Source: Cyanobium sp. Tous-M-B4 | GTDB lineage: Bacteria > Cyanobacteriota > Cyanobacteriia > PCC-6307 > Cyanobiaceae | Reading direction: 5' to 3' | NCBI RefSeq assembly: GCF_024345395.1 | Contig: NZ_JAGQBA010000001.1 | Coordinates: 372,001 to 436,000, forward strand | Length of the DNA: 64,000 nt | In this document: one piece after another, positions 9,232-17,401 of the stretch | How the letters are laid out: each line of letters opens with the position of its first letter | Numbering within the stretch: position 1 is the stretch's first letter | The notes under the pieces: generated by a model | Database searches by the model: none | Told to the model about the DNA's origin: nothing | What the model saw: the letters and a program-made list of their open reading frames with translations, nothing else | Position numbers and translations under genes: made by a program

Positions 9232-9573
9232 TCCCAGTGCCTACCTGAGCGACATCCAGGAGGCGGCGGCAGCCATCCAGGAGGCCACCGGGTCCATCGA
9301 CGAAGCCACGTACACAGCTACCCGCCTGATCCGCTCTGCCGTGGAACGGGAATTCACCGTTATCGGCGAAGCCCTCAAAGTGATCGCTCAGCGAAATCCA
9401 GAGCTTTCGCCGCTATTCCGGAAGGAAGGCAGATCATCGACTTTCGGAACCTGCTCACCCACGAATACCTGAAGGTGAGCGACCGCGTGGTCTGGGGTGC
9501 GATCCAGACCGATCTGCCGGTGCTCGTGGAGCACTGCACCCAGCAGCTAGTTCGCCTGTCGCAAAGGCCATGA
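9218..9573 (+). pseudogene. HEPN (DUF86/HepT-like) toxin, frameshifted
   Basis: Starts with ATG at 9218 inside the MNT gene and reads MSKRDPSAYLSDIQEAAAAI, the usual HepT start. After ELSPLF the frame breaks and runs to a stop at 9472. The missing half is intact one frame back: PEGRQIIDFRNLLTHEYLKV and onward to TGA at 9573. Restoring one C in the TTCCGG at 9416-9421 (to TTCCCGG) would rejoin them exactly. The catalytic Rx4H (RNLLTH) lies after the break, so the truncated 84-residue product would lack nuclease activity. A sequencing error is the main alternative. Confidence 0.85.
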
Positions 9574-9620
9574 TCGGCGGGCTCGGCATTCCTGGCATCA
9601 AGCACTAGCGCTACTAAGGG

Positions 9621-12245
9621 TTAGCTGTCTAGGCGCTCCGCCAGCCAGGCCACAGGCACCATTACCAGTAGGGCGATGCCGCACACCAGCCACTGCTGGG
9701 GCTCTAGGGGGGCGGTGGCGAAGAAGCGGTTCATCCAGCCCAGCTGGCTAAAGCTCAGCTGCAGCACCACCGCTAAGGCGATGCCAGCCGCAAGCCAGGG
9801 GGATTGGTGCCAGTGGCGCCATCCCATTTTGCTGGCTTGGCTGATGCTCACCAGATAGGCGATCTGGGCCAGCACCAGGGCCTGGATTGCCATCGTGCGC
9901 GCTTGGGCCAGATTGCTGCCGTGGGAGCGGGCCCAGAGGAATACCCCGAAGATGAAGCACCAGTAGAAAACCGACACCAGCAGCACCTTGCGCACCAAGC
10001 CGCGGTTGAGCAGGGGCTGGGCCGGTGGCCGCGGCGGCTGCCGCATCAGCCCGGGCGGCCGCGGCTCAAAGGCCAGTGGTACCGACAGGCTGAGGGAGCA
10101 AACCATGTTCAGCCACAGCACCTGCAGGGCTGTGACTGGAAGTTCCAGGCCCAGGACCGCCCCCAGCAGGATCGTCATTGAGGCGCTGCCATTCACCGGC
10201 AACACAAAAGCCAGGGCTTTGCGCAGGTTGAGGTAGACCACCCGGCCCTCTTCCACGGCCGCTTCGATGGTGGCGAAGTTGTCGTCGGTGAGCAGCATGT
10301 CGGCCGCCTCCCGCGCCACCTCGGTGCCGCCTCGGCCCATGGCGATACCGATGTCGGCCTGCTTAAGCGCCGGTGCGTCATTGACGCCATCGCCAGTCAT
10401 CGCCACCACTTCCCCTTGGCGCTGCAGCGCTCGCACCAGGGCCAGCTTCTGGGCCGGTGCCACCCGGGCAAATACGTCGCTGTCCCTGGCGATTTGGCTC
10501 AGCTCGTCGTCGCTGCGCTGATCCAGGTCGCGGCCCTCAATGGCACGGACCCTGCCGTTTTTACCCAGCCCCAGCTGGAGGGCGATGGTGCGGGCGGTCT
10601 CTAGGTGGTCGCCCGTGATCATTTTTACGGTCACACCTGCCTGCTGGCAGGCGGCCACGGCGGCCACTGCCTCCGGCCGCGGCGGATCGAGCATGCCTTG
10701 TAAACCCAGAAAATCCAGGCCGCCCTCGACCAGCTCGGGGTGCAGCTGCTGAGCTTGATTGCCGCTACTGCCGATCGCAAAGGCCAGCACCCGCTGGCCC
10801 CGTACGGCCATGGCTGTTACCGCCGCTTCGATGGCGACGACGTCGAGGGGTTCGGCTTGGCCATCTGGCCTGAGTTGGCGGCTGCAGCGGGCCAGCACCG
10901 CTTCAGCCGAGCCCTTAATCAAGATCCGGTTGCCGCCGTGCAGGGTGGCCATGTACTGCTGCTCCGATTCGAATGGAATCGCATCGCGGCGCGGATGGGC
11001 CTCAAGGGCCAGCTGCCTGTCCAGGCCTGCGGTTTGGGCTGCCTGCAGTAGGGCCGTTTCGGTGGGGTCGCCCACCAGCCCGTCGCGTTGACTAGGCCGG
11101 GCATCGTTGCAGAGCAGCCCCGCCAGCAAGGTTTCGTGTAAGGCCACGTTGGCGGCTGCTTCATTGCCCGGCCCCAGCGCCTCGAGGGGGACCAGGGCGC
11201 CGCCGGCGTAGATCTCCTGCACCGTCATCCGGTTTTGGGTGAGGGTGCCGGTCTTGTCGGAGCAGATCACCGTGGTGCTGCCTAGGGCCTCTACGGCCGG
11301 CAGCTTGCGGATGATGGCGTTGCGAAGGGCCATGCGGTTGACGCCGATAGCCAGGGTGATGGTCACGATCGCCGGCAACTCCTCCGGGATGGCCCCCACG
11401 GCCAGGGCCACGGCGCCATCGAACATTTCGGCTGCACCGCGGCCCCGCAGGATTCCCACCAGGAAGGTGAGCCCGGCCAGCACCAGCACCACCTGCAGCA
11501 GGGTTTGGCTGAAGCGGCGAATCTTGCGGGTCAGGGGGGTACTGAGGTTCACCTGCTTCTGCAGGGAGTCGGAGATCTGACCGACTTCGGTGGTGGCGCC
11601 GGTGGCCACCACCACTCCCTGCCCTTGGCCGCCACTCACGAAGCAGCCGGCGTAAGCCATACCCACCCGCTCTGCCAGGGGGCTTGCCGCTGCAACGGCC
11701 TCGCTGTTTTTAGCGGCAGGCAGGGATTCCCCTGTAAGGCTCGATTCATCGAGCTGCAGGTTGCGGGTTTGGAGCAGGCGCAGATCTGCGGGCACCTTGT
11801 TGCCGGCCTCCAGGCACACCAGATCCCCGGGCACCAGCTGCTCCGAGACCAGCCTTTGGCGCCGGCCTTCGCGGACCACTTCCACCTCGGTGCGCACCGA
11901 ACGGGCCAGGGCGGCAATGGCCGTTTCGGCCTTGCTTTCCTGGATGTACCCAATGGTGGCGTTGATCAGGGTGACGCTCCAGATAACCAGCGCTTCGCCC
12001 GGCTCGTGCAGCAGCAACTTGATCGCTCCCACCACCAGGAGCGTGTACAGAAGGGGATCGTGAAATTGCCCTAAAAATCGGCGCCAGACAGGCGGACCAC
12101 CGCCTGCTTCCAGGGCGTTTGCGCCGTAGCTGAGCAGCCGCTGCTTTGCCTCCAGTTCGGATAGGCCTTGTTCTGGGTGACTACCAAGATCGGCAGCCAC
12201 CAGGGAAGCCTGGTGACTGTGGGCCTCTGCAAAAGGAATGGGCAT
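9621..12245 (-). CDS. Cation-translocating P-type ATPase (Pma1/PacL-like)
   Basis: 874 residues. Actuator TGES (SSLTGESLPAA), phosphorylation site CSDKTGTLTQNRMTV, nucleotide-binding KGSAEAVLARC, hinge MTGDGVNDAPALKQADIG, and about ten membrane segments. The M4 motif is PEELPAIVTI rather than the PEGLP of SERCA-type pumps, and M6 reads NMVCSLSLSVPLAFEP without the Asp typical of calcium pumps. That points to the cyanobacterial Pma1-like group; the ion (H+, Na+/K+ or Ca2+) is not settled. It begins 18 bp below a small acidic-protein gene on the same strand. Confidence 0.93.
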   Translation of the reverse strand: MPIPFAEAHSHQASLVAADLGSHPEQGLSELEAKQRLLSYGANALEAGGGPPVWRRFLGQFHDPLLYTLLVVGAIKLLLHEPGEALVIWSVTLINATIGYIQESKAETAIAALARSVRTEVEVVREGRRQRLVSEQLVPGDLVCLEAGNKVPADLRLLQTRNLQLDESSLTGESLPAAKNSEAVAAASPLAERVGMAYAGCFVSGGQGQGVVVATGATTEVGQISDSLQKQVNLSTPLTRKIRRFSQTLLQVVLVLAGLTFLVGILRGRGAAEMFDGAVALAVGAIPEELPAIVTITLAIGVNRMALRNAIIRKLPAVEALGSTTVICSDKTGTLTQNRMTVQEIYAGGALVPLEALGPGNEAAANVALHETLLAGLLCNDARPSQRDGLVGDPTETALLQAAQTAGLDRQLALEAHPRRDAIPFESEQQYMATLHGGNRILIKGSAEAVLARCSRQLRPDGQAEPLDVVAIEAAVTAMAVRGQRVLAFAIGSSGNQAQQLHPELVEGGLDFLGLQGMLDPPRPEAVAAVAACQQAGVTVKMITGDHLETARTIALQLGLGKNGRVRAIEGRDLDQRSDDELSQIARDSDVFARVAPAQKLALVRALQRQGEVVAMTGDGVNDAPALKQADIGIAMGRGGTEVAREAADMLLTDDNFATIEAAVEEGRVVYLNLRKALAFVLPVNGSASMTILLGAVLGLELPVTALQVLWLNMVCSLSLSVPLAFEPRPPGLMRQPPRPPAQPLLNRGLVRKVLLVSVFYWCFIFGVFLWARSHGSNLAQARTMAIQALVLAQIAYLVSISQASKMGWRHWHQSPWLAAGIALAVVLQLSFSQLGWMNRFFATAPLEPQQWLVCGIALLVMVPVAWLAERLDS

Positions 12246-12263
12246 GGGCGCTCCGGGGGGGCG

Positions 12264-12521
12264 TCAGCCTTCTGGGAACAGCAGGCTGGCGAGTTCGTCG
12301 GCATCTACGTCGTAGACACGGGCGAGGCTGGTTTCGATGGCGCTGGTCACTTCGCCGGGTAGAAAGCGCATGGCGTTGAGGGCGTCGTCAGCGATCTCGT
12401 CGGTGAGCAGGGTTTCTTCGCCGCCGAGCTTTTCGTCGTTGATCACTGCCATTACCCAGCTCTGGTAGGCGTACACGAGATCGCTGAACTCCAAATCGGG
12501 GTCGTTGAAGTCGAGGGCCAT
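12264..12521 (-). CDS. Small acidic conserved hypothetical protein
   Basis: 85 residues, very acidic (MALDFNDPDLEFSDLVYAYQ at the start, DVDADELASLLF at the end), predicted mostly helical, with no Cys and no membrane segment. It lies immediately upstream of the P-type ATPase on the same strand and divergent from the 12578 gene. Composition and codon use match the surroundings. No function recognised. Confidence 0.75.
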   Translation of the reverse strand: MALDFNDPDLEFSDLVYAYQSWVMAVINDEKLGGEETLLTDEIADDALNAMRFLPGEVTSAIETSLARVYDVDADELASLLFPEG

Positions 12522-12577
12522 GGTTGCGGCAGTCGCATGCCTGTGCAGTCTGCCGGCAGCTGGGCAGGATGGCAGGC

Positions 12578-13018
12578 ATGAATGCCATCAACCTGCAGGC
12601 AACCCTGTTTGATTTCGCCATTGGCGAGTTGGTGCGGCAGCACCGTGAGAGCTTTCAGCCCCTCTGGACCGCTGATAGCTGGGCCAAGCTGCTGATCTGG
12701 CTGGCGCTCAATTGCGGATGCAGCGCTGAGCGTGACTCGCTGGAGGCCTATGCCGAGGCGCTGGGGCCAGGGCTCACCGGCCGCATGCGGCGAATTTTCT
12801 TTGAGCGCGAGCTGGAGGATTTGGAGCTGCGGGTGCTTGCCGATCCCGCCGAGCCCCAGGTGTTGGTGCTGCCCTTAGGGCCTGCTGGCCCCCTTGATCA
12901 TGGGCGGGTGGTGGCGGCGCTGGAGCGGCTGGGTCTGCTGGCAAGGGTCGCGGCGGAGCCGCAGCGCTGGCAGCAGTTGGAGGCGGCCCTGGCCCTTCCC
13001 TGGCAGGAGCTCTGCTGA
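12578..13018 (+). CDS. Conserved hypothetical protein
   Basis: 146 residues starting MNAINLQATLFDFAIGELVR, with HRESFQPLWTADSWAKLLIW and an all-helical first half. The second half has a short winged-helix look (HGRVVAALERLGLLARV), which is inference only. ATG at 12578 is preferred over 12569 and over the longer frame from 12524, because conservation seems to begin at MNAIN. The stop overlaps the next start as TGATG, so it is cotranslated with the 2OG oxygenase. Confidence 0.75.
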   Translation: MNAINLQATLFDFAIGELVRQHRESFQPLWTADSWAKLLIWLALNCGCSAERDSLEAYAEALGPGLTGRMRRIFFERELEDLELRVLADPAEPQVLVLPLGPAGPLDHGRVVAALERLGLLARVAAEPQRWQQLEAALALPWQELC

Positions 13019-13644
13019 TGAATCTGCTCGCTACCTATCGCAATGCCGGCTTCGAGGCCCTCGCCGATGGGGTGATGGCCTTTTATGAGCGCCGCGTTGA
13101 CCTGCGGCGGCCCGGGGTGGCCTTTGGCCCTGGCGGCAAAACTGAGCCCGCCAAAATTTCCACCGACATCAGCCTGGTGGCCATCGACCGCTCCGATCCT
13201 GAGGCCTTCGCCCTGGCGGAGGTGATCCTGCGCGGCGTCACGGCTGGGCTGGAGCGCTACCTGCAGGAGCGGGCCCTCTTTCGCCAGTGCTGCCCGGAGC
13301 AGGAATTGTTCGTAAATCCGATCTTCAACCTGCAGCGCTACGCCCCTGGCGAGGGTTTCAAGCGCTGGCACTGCGACTGGACAATCAGCGACGAGGCCAC
13401 CGAGCCGGTACATCGCGTGCTGGCCTGGATTCTCTATTGCAACGACGTGCCCAAAGGGGGCACCGAGTTTCATTGGCAGGATCACCACGAGCCGGCTGAG
13501 CGGGGCAAGCTCGTGATCTTTCCGGCTGGCCCGTCCCACATCCACCGGGGCAGGGTGAGCGAGGAGCACACCAAAACGATCGCTACCGGCTGGATCAATG
13601 CCGGCAGCTATCAGAGCTACCTGGCTCGGCTCGCTCAGGCCTGA
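13018..13644 (+). CDS. 2-oxoglutarate/Fe(II) oxygenase, prolyl 4-hydroxylase-like
   Basis: 208 residues. The double-stranded beta-helix core shows the iron ligands HxD in KRWHCDWTISD and the distal His in FPAGPSHIHRGRVS; HTKTIATGW supplies the region that normally binds 2-oxoglutarate. Such enzymes hydroxylate protein prolines or small molecules; the substrate here is unknown. Coupled by TGATG to the preceding hypothetical gene. The 3' end overlaps the convergent Nif11 gene by 10 bp. Confidence 0.85.
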   Translation: MNLLATYRNAGFEALADGVMAFYERRVDLRRPGVAFGPGGKTEPAKISTDISLVAIDRSDPEAFALAEVILRGVTAGLERYLQERALFRQCCPEQELFVNPIFNLQRYAPGEGFKRWHCDWTISDEATEPVHRVLAWILYCNDVPKGGTEFHWQDHHEPAERGKLVIFPAGPSHIHRGRVSEEHTKTIATGWINAGSYQSYLARLAQA

Positions 13645-13898
13645 TCAGCTAGCTCCCAGGTTTTGGCGGTCCAGGCCAACTCACCCACATCCCAACCGAG
13701 GTTGTCGAAGTTACGCAGGGCCAAGGCGTCGTCGCTGGCAAGCAGCAGCTGAGCAAAGCCTTTCACTAGGGCGGCGGCTTCGATGTTGAGGCCAGCCTGG
13801 GCGGCTACCTCTGCTAGACCAGCAGCAGTTGTGACACCGCGCAGCTGGCGTTGCAGATCTTCGTTGCTACGAACTGCGCGCAAGAAATCTTCAACCAT
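13635..13898 (-). CDS. Nif11-domain peptide
   Basis: 87 residues. The first 50 (MVEDFLRAVRSNEDLQRQLR, then AAGLAEVAAQAGLNIEAAAL) match the Nif11 leader domain, which in picocyanobacteria also precedes ribosomally made modified peptides. There is no GG or GA cleavage site followed by a Cys/Ser/Thr-rich core; the tail is Trp/Asp-rich (NLGWDVGELAWTAKTWELA). So it is more likely a stand-alone Nif11 protein than a prochlorosin-type precursor. No LanM-type enzyme or peptidase transporter is nearby. Confidence 0.75.
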   Translation of the reverse strand: MVEDFLRAVRSNEDLQRQLRGVTTAAGLAEVAAQAGLNIEAAALVKGFAQLLLASDDALALRNFDNLGWDVGELAWTAKTWELADQA

Positions 13899-14018
13899 GG
13901 CTTCGTGGAGCTTTTAAATTAATTTAGGGCCCAAGGTGCAGTGCGAGCACCAGCTTGTGTTCTGCAATACCTGTGGAGGGAGGGGAGAGCTGTAATTCTC
14001 ATTGAAACGGAATAAACT

Positions 14019-14843
14019 TTGGCATCTGATCCGCGTCAAATCAAAAAATTGCCTTTGATTAGGTTTTCAGCTGCAAGGCTCAGGCGTCTTCGCAAGGTGC
14101 GTGGCGTCTTTATGCAGGTCCTAGTGCTTTGTGCTGTCAAAGTTGCAGTTCATTTTTGTGGTCTTGAGCGAATAAGCGTTAATCAATTGTTTTCGGCTAT
14201 GGTTGCATCGACTATTTTTTTGTTGGGCTTTTTGTTGAATGGTGTGCTTACCGACTTTAAGGAAAGTGAGAAAATACCTGCTGAATTAGCGACCTCTCTT
14301 CAGACGCTCAATTTGGAAATCCAGGCGATTCAGATCTATCACCCTGAGGCTCAGATTGCTCCAGCCCTCTCCGCGGTAACTGGCCTTGGCCAGTCTTTGC
14401 TGGATTGGTTGAAGGAGCGGATCAGTACTGAGCAAATGCTGGCGTGCCACACTCAAGCTCATGCAGCGGTGGTGGGTGCTGCGCTGCAGATCAAGGGTGA
14501 TGCGTCTACTTTGAGGGGAAGGCTTATGCAGGATTTAGCGGTAGTTCTTGCAAAGGTTAATCGGGTCCAAGCCATACGAGATACATCATTTGTGCCGCTT
14601 GTCTATTGGATGGCAGACATAGCCGCAGTGCTCCTCTTTGCGGGTTTGGTAATGGCAAAAGCTGAAAACCTTCCCGAGTCTGTATTTTTTCTTGCAGTAA
14701 TTTCCTTTATTGTAATTTTGTTGTTGCGCTTGATCGACGATATTGATAATCCTTTCGGCCTGTCTGACATAAATTCGGCAGAGGACGTGTCGATCGAATT
14801 GTTGGAAAAGGCGGTTGATCGCCTTAGGGTTGCCTCTAAGTAA
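14019..14843 (+). CDS. Four-TM membrane protein, bestrophin/DUF4239-like
   Basis: 274 residues from a TTG start (an internal ATG, MQVLVLCAV, is the alternative). Hydrophobic segments at about residues 30-50, 60-80, 188-208 and 215-238 form two hairpins around a soluble helical middle, the layout of DUF4239 proteins. Assignment is by layout only. The gene is clearly richer in A/T than its neighbours, with more TTT, AAA and ATT codons, suggesting recent acquisition. The 3' end overlaps the convergent mscS by 8 bp. Confidence 0.6.
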   Translation: MASDPRQIKKLPLIRFSAARLRRLRKVRGVFMQVLVLCAVKVAVHFCGLERISVNQLFSAMVASTIFLLGFLLNGVLTDFKESEKIPAELATSLQTLNLEIQAIQIYHPEAQIAPALSAVTGLGQSLLDWLKERISTEQMLACHTQAHAAVVGAALQIKGDASTLRGRLMQDLAVVLAKVNRVQAIRDTSFVPLVYWMADIAAVLLFAGLVMAKAENLPESVFFLAVISFIVILLLRLIDDIDNPFGLSDINSAEDVSIELLEKAVDRLRVASK

Positions 14844-16062
14844 ATTTGTTGGTTTGATGTTGCTCAGGCGGCCATTGCATAGAATATTCCACATGTTGTG
14901 GGAAAGGAATTTCGATGTTGTTATTGCGGAAGGCCTGCCAAATCGCCTGGTTCACCTCGCTACAGATGCCCACGTTATCCATCGGGTTGGCAATCCAGAA
15001 GCGCAGGCCGTAATTAATGGCGGAGTCGCCATAGTTCAGCAGTAGGGCTTTCGGGGCTGGCTGGGGAAGGACCCTTGCCACTTCCAGAGCTGTGGCCTCG
15101 AGCAGGGCAATCACTTCTGCTGGGTTGTGGTGATAGGCGGCGCCAATGCTTACCTGGCTGCGGCGCATGCGGTCGCTAGCGGTGTAGGTGGTGGCCGCCT
15201 CGGTGAAGAAGGTCTGGTTGGGGATCAGTAGTTCGGCATTGTCACGATCACGCCAAAGCAAGGTGGCACGCAGTCCAAGACTTCGAACTTCGCAGGGATC
15301 GCCGTCGAGCATCAGCACTTCGCCTGGACGTACGGATCCTTCAAACAGCAGCCAGATGCCACTTACAAAGTTGGAAAATACCTCCTTGATGCCAAAGCCC
15401 AGGCCTACCGATAGGCCGCCCGCCACGGCAATTAATGCTGTGGTGTTGATGCCTAGGTGCATGGCTACGCCCACCAGCCCCAGGCTCACCACCAGGTAGC
15501 GCAGCATCAGCTCCATGGCCTTGCGGCTGCCGTCGCTCAGGCCCAGGCTGCGCTGGGCCAGCCAGGCCACACCGGCCGCCGGTGGTCCGCAGCCCACCAG
15601 CACCAGATAGATCACCACCAGGGCGTTGAACAGCTTGCCGAAGCTCACCGACACCCCCAGCACCTCGCCCAGCTGGATCACGGCGATGTCGTTGAAGTTG
15701 TCGACCTCCCGGATCAGCAGCAGGGCAGATCCCATCAGGTAGGCCGGCCGCAGCAGCCGGGATTCGAGTTGATGCAGCCGCTGGGGTAGCAGGCTGATTC
15801 CGTACCAGCCCAGCCATTGCAGCCCCAGCAGGCTCGCTAGCCCCTGGGGCAGTCCCAGGGCGGCCAGGGCCCCGCAGCCCAAGGCCAGGGCCAATATCCC
15901 CACGGGTGTATAGGCGAGCAGCGGCAGCGCCGGCAGCCAGCGGCGGCGCCGCGCCCGTCGGGTGAGCAGCACCACGGCGATCACCAGGCCCAGCTGCAGC
16001 AGCACAGTGGGCCGTTCCAGGTAGCCCAGCCAGCCGAAGATCTCCAGCAGCAGCTCTTTCAT
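14836..16062 (-). CDS. MscS-family mechanosensitive channel
   Basis: 408 residues with an N-terminal set of extra membrane helices (about residues 15-165) and a C-terminal MscS core. The pore helix and following segment read AVAGGLSVGLGFGIKEVFSN, then a beta domain with VRPGEVLMLDGDPCEV and LLIPNQTFFTEAATTY. It opens under membrane tension to release osmolytes. ATG overlaps the stop of the upstream solute-binding lipoprotein gene as ATGA, so the two are translationally coupled, which is unusual for a channel. Confidence 0.93.
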   Translation of the reverse strand: MKELLLEIFGWLGYLERPTVLLQLGLVIAVVLLTRRARRRRWLPALPLLAYTPVGILALALGCGALAALGLPQGLASLLGLQWLGWYGISLLPQRLHQLESRLLRPAYLMGSALLLIREVDNFNDIAVIQLGEVLGVSVSFGKLFNALVVIYLVLVGCGPPAAGVAWLAQRSLGLSDGSRKAMELMLRYLVVSLGLVGVAMHLGINTTALIAVAGGLSVGLGFGIKEVFSNFVSGIWLLFEGSVRPGEVLMLDGDPCEVRSLGLRATLLWRDRDNAELLIPNQTFFTEAATTYTASDRMRRSQVSIGAAYHHNPAEVIALLEATALEVARVLPQPAPKALLLNYGDSAINYGLRFWIANPMDNVGICSEVNQAIWQAFRNNNIEIPFPQHVEYSMQWPPEQHQTNKFT

Positions 16063-17327
16063 GGGCGTGCCTGCAGGATCTTGATCAGCTCGGTGCTGGC
16101 GCCCTCGGGGCTGCTCTCCCCGAACACCAGCTCGGTCAGCAGGGTCTGCACGCGGGGAAGGCGGGGGTCATTTGTGTGCACCAGGGTCACCAGGCTGTTG
16201 GCCTGGAGGCCCTGGTTGGCGGCGGCCACCATGGCGGCCAGCACCTGGGAGCTCTGCACCGGCACGGTGACGAAGCGATTGGCGGGTAGCACCGTCTGGG
16301 ATCCCAGGGTGAGGGTGCGCTGGGTGAGCGGGTTGACGTTGTAGAGGCTGAAGGCCAGGGCGCGGCGACGCCCCGCCGCGCTCGAGCTGCGGCCCAGGGC
16401 CAGCACCCGCAGCCGGTTGATCGGGCTGGCCATGTGACCTTCCCCATCCGGCAGAGGGGCCACCCCGAGGGCGCTCCCCATCACCCGGCGCAGCTGGGGC
16501 AGCACGGTGCTGCGACAGGGGATCCAGTCGAGCCGGCCGGCCTTGAATTCGGCTTCGGCGGTTGGCTGGTCGGGGAAGAAGGTGACCCGCTGCTGGTTGC
16601 TGGCGTTCTGCATCCAGGCCAGCCAGCCCGTCAGGGCCTGGCGATCGGCCGGGTTGAGCGAGTGTCCCAGCACGGCTTGGTCCATGGCGGGAAGGGCTCC
16701 GGTGCTGCCCACGATCCAGAACAGGTAATAGACGTCCAGCGACAGGCCCATGGGGTGACCGTTGGCACTGGCATTGAGCAGCTCCTGCAAGGTCGCCGGC
16801 GGTTCGCTCAGGCGCTGGCGGTTGAAGCAGCTCAACTGGGTCTGCACCAGCAAAGGCAAGCCTGCCAGTTGCCCATCCGGGCTGCGCAACCGCCTCACCT
16901 CTTCTTCGTTGAAGATGGCCAGTTGGTCCTTGCGGATGGGGAATGGATCCACCAGGCCGGCCTGTCGCAAGCGCAGGGCCGTGTCGCCATTCACCAGCAG
17001 CAGATCCGGGGCGAGTCCACTCCGGCTGCGCCGGCGCATGACCTCCACCATCTCATCTTCGGGGTAAATGCCGAACTGAAAATGGGTGTCGGGGTGGATC
17101 TGGCGGAATCGCGCTCCCACCTTTACCAATTGATCCTGAAATTGCTCTTTCAGCTCCGCGGTGATGAGCTGGTCTTTGTTGGCTCCGATCGCCACGTAAA
17201 CCACGTTGGGCCACTCACGGCCCAGGGTGCAGCCCCCGAGGGGGGCGAGCAGGGCCAGGCCGCCCAGCAGGCTGAGCAGGCGGTCGCGCCGGCGTTGGGA
17301 TTTATGAGCGGCAGGGGGCGGGGCCAT
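16059..17327 (-). CDS. ABC-type solute-binding lipoprotein
   Basis: Family 1 extracellular solute-binding fold (sugar or iron type), 422 residues from ATG 17327; GTG at 17336 is an alternative. [20 protein letters not shown] followed by GC is a lipoprotein signal with the lipobox Cys at about residue 33. The body shows [19 protein letters not shown] and [20 protein letters not shown]. No permease or ATPase gene is adjacent; the only partner is mscS, joined by ATGA. It is divergent from valS with about 75 bp between the chosen starts. Ligand unknown. Confidence 0.85.
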   Translation of the reverse strand: MAPPPAAHKSQRRRDRLLSLLGGLALLAPLGGCTLGREWPNVVYVAIGANKDQLITAELKEQFQDQLVKVGARFRQIHPDTHFQFGIYPEDEMVEVMRRRSRSGLAPDLLLVNGDTALRLRQAGLVDPFPIRKDQLAIFNEEEVRRLRSPDGQLAGLPLLVQTQLSCFNRQRLSEPPATLQELLNASANGHPMGLSLDVYYLFWIVGSTGALPAMDQAVLGHSLNPADRQALTGWLAWMQNASNQQRVTFFPDQPTAEAEFKAGRLDWIPCRSTVLPQLRRVMGSALGVAPLPDGEGHMASPINRLRVLALGRSSSAAGRRRALAFSLYNVNPLTQRTLTLGSQTVLPANRFVTVPVQSSQVLAAMVAAANQGLQANSLVTLVHTNDPRLPRVQTLLTELVFGESSPEGASTELIKILQARP

Positions 17328-17401
17328 GGATGGCACGAGCTAACCCATCATCCCGCTGCGGTGGCTCTTTGCGAGCATGGCCACCCAGCCCCAGCTACGC
17401 C

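Noticed and set aside
17330-17401. Upstream ATG start for valS
   Set aside because: The extra codons overlap the divergent lipoprotein start and are not part of ValRS; GTG 17402 gives the family N-terminus.
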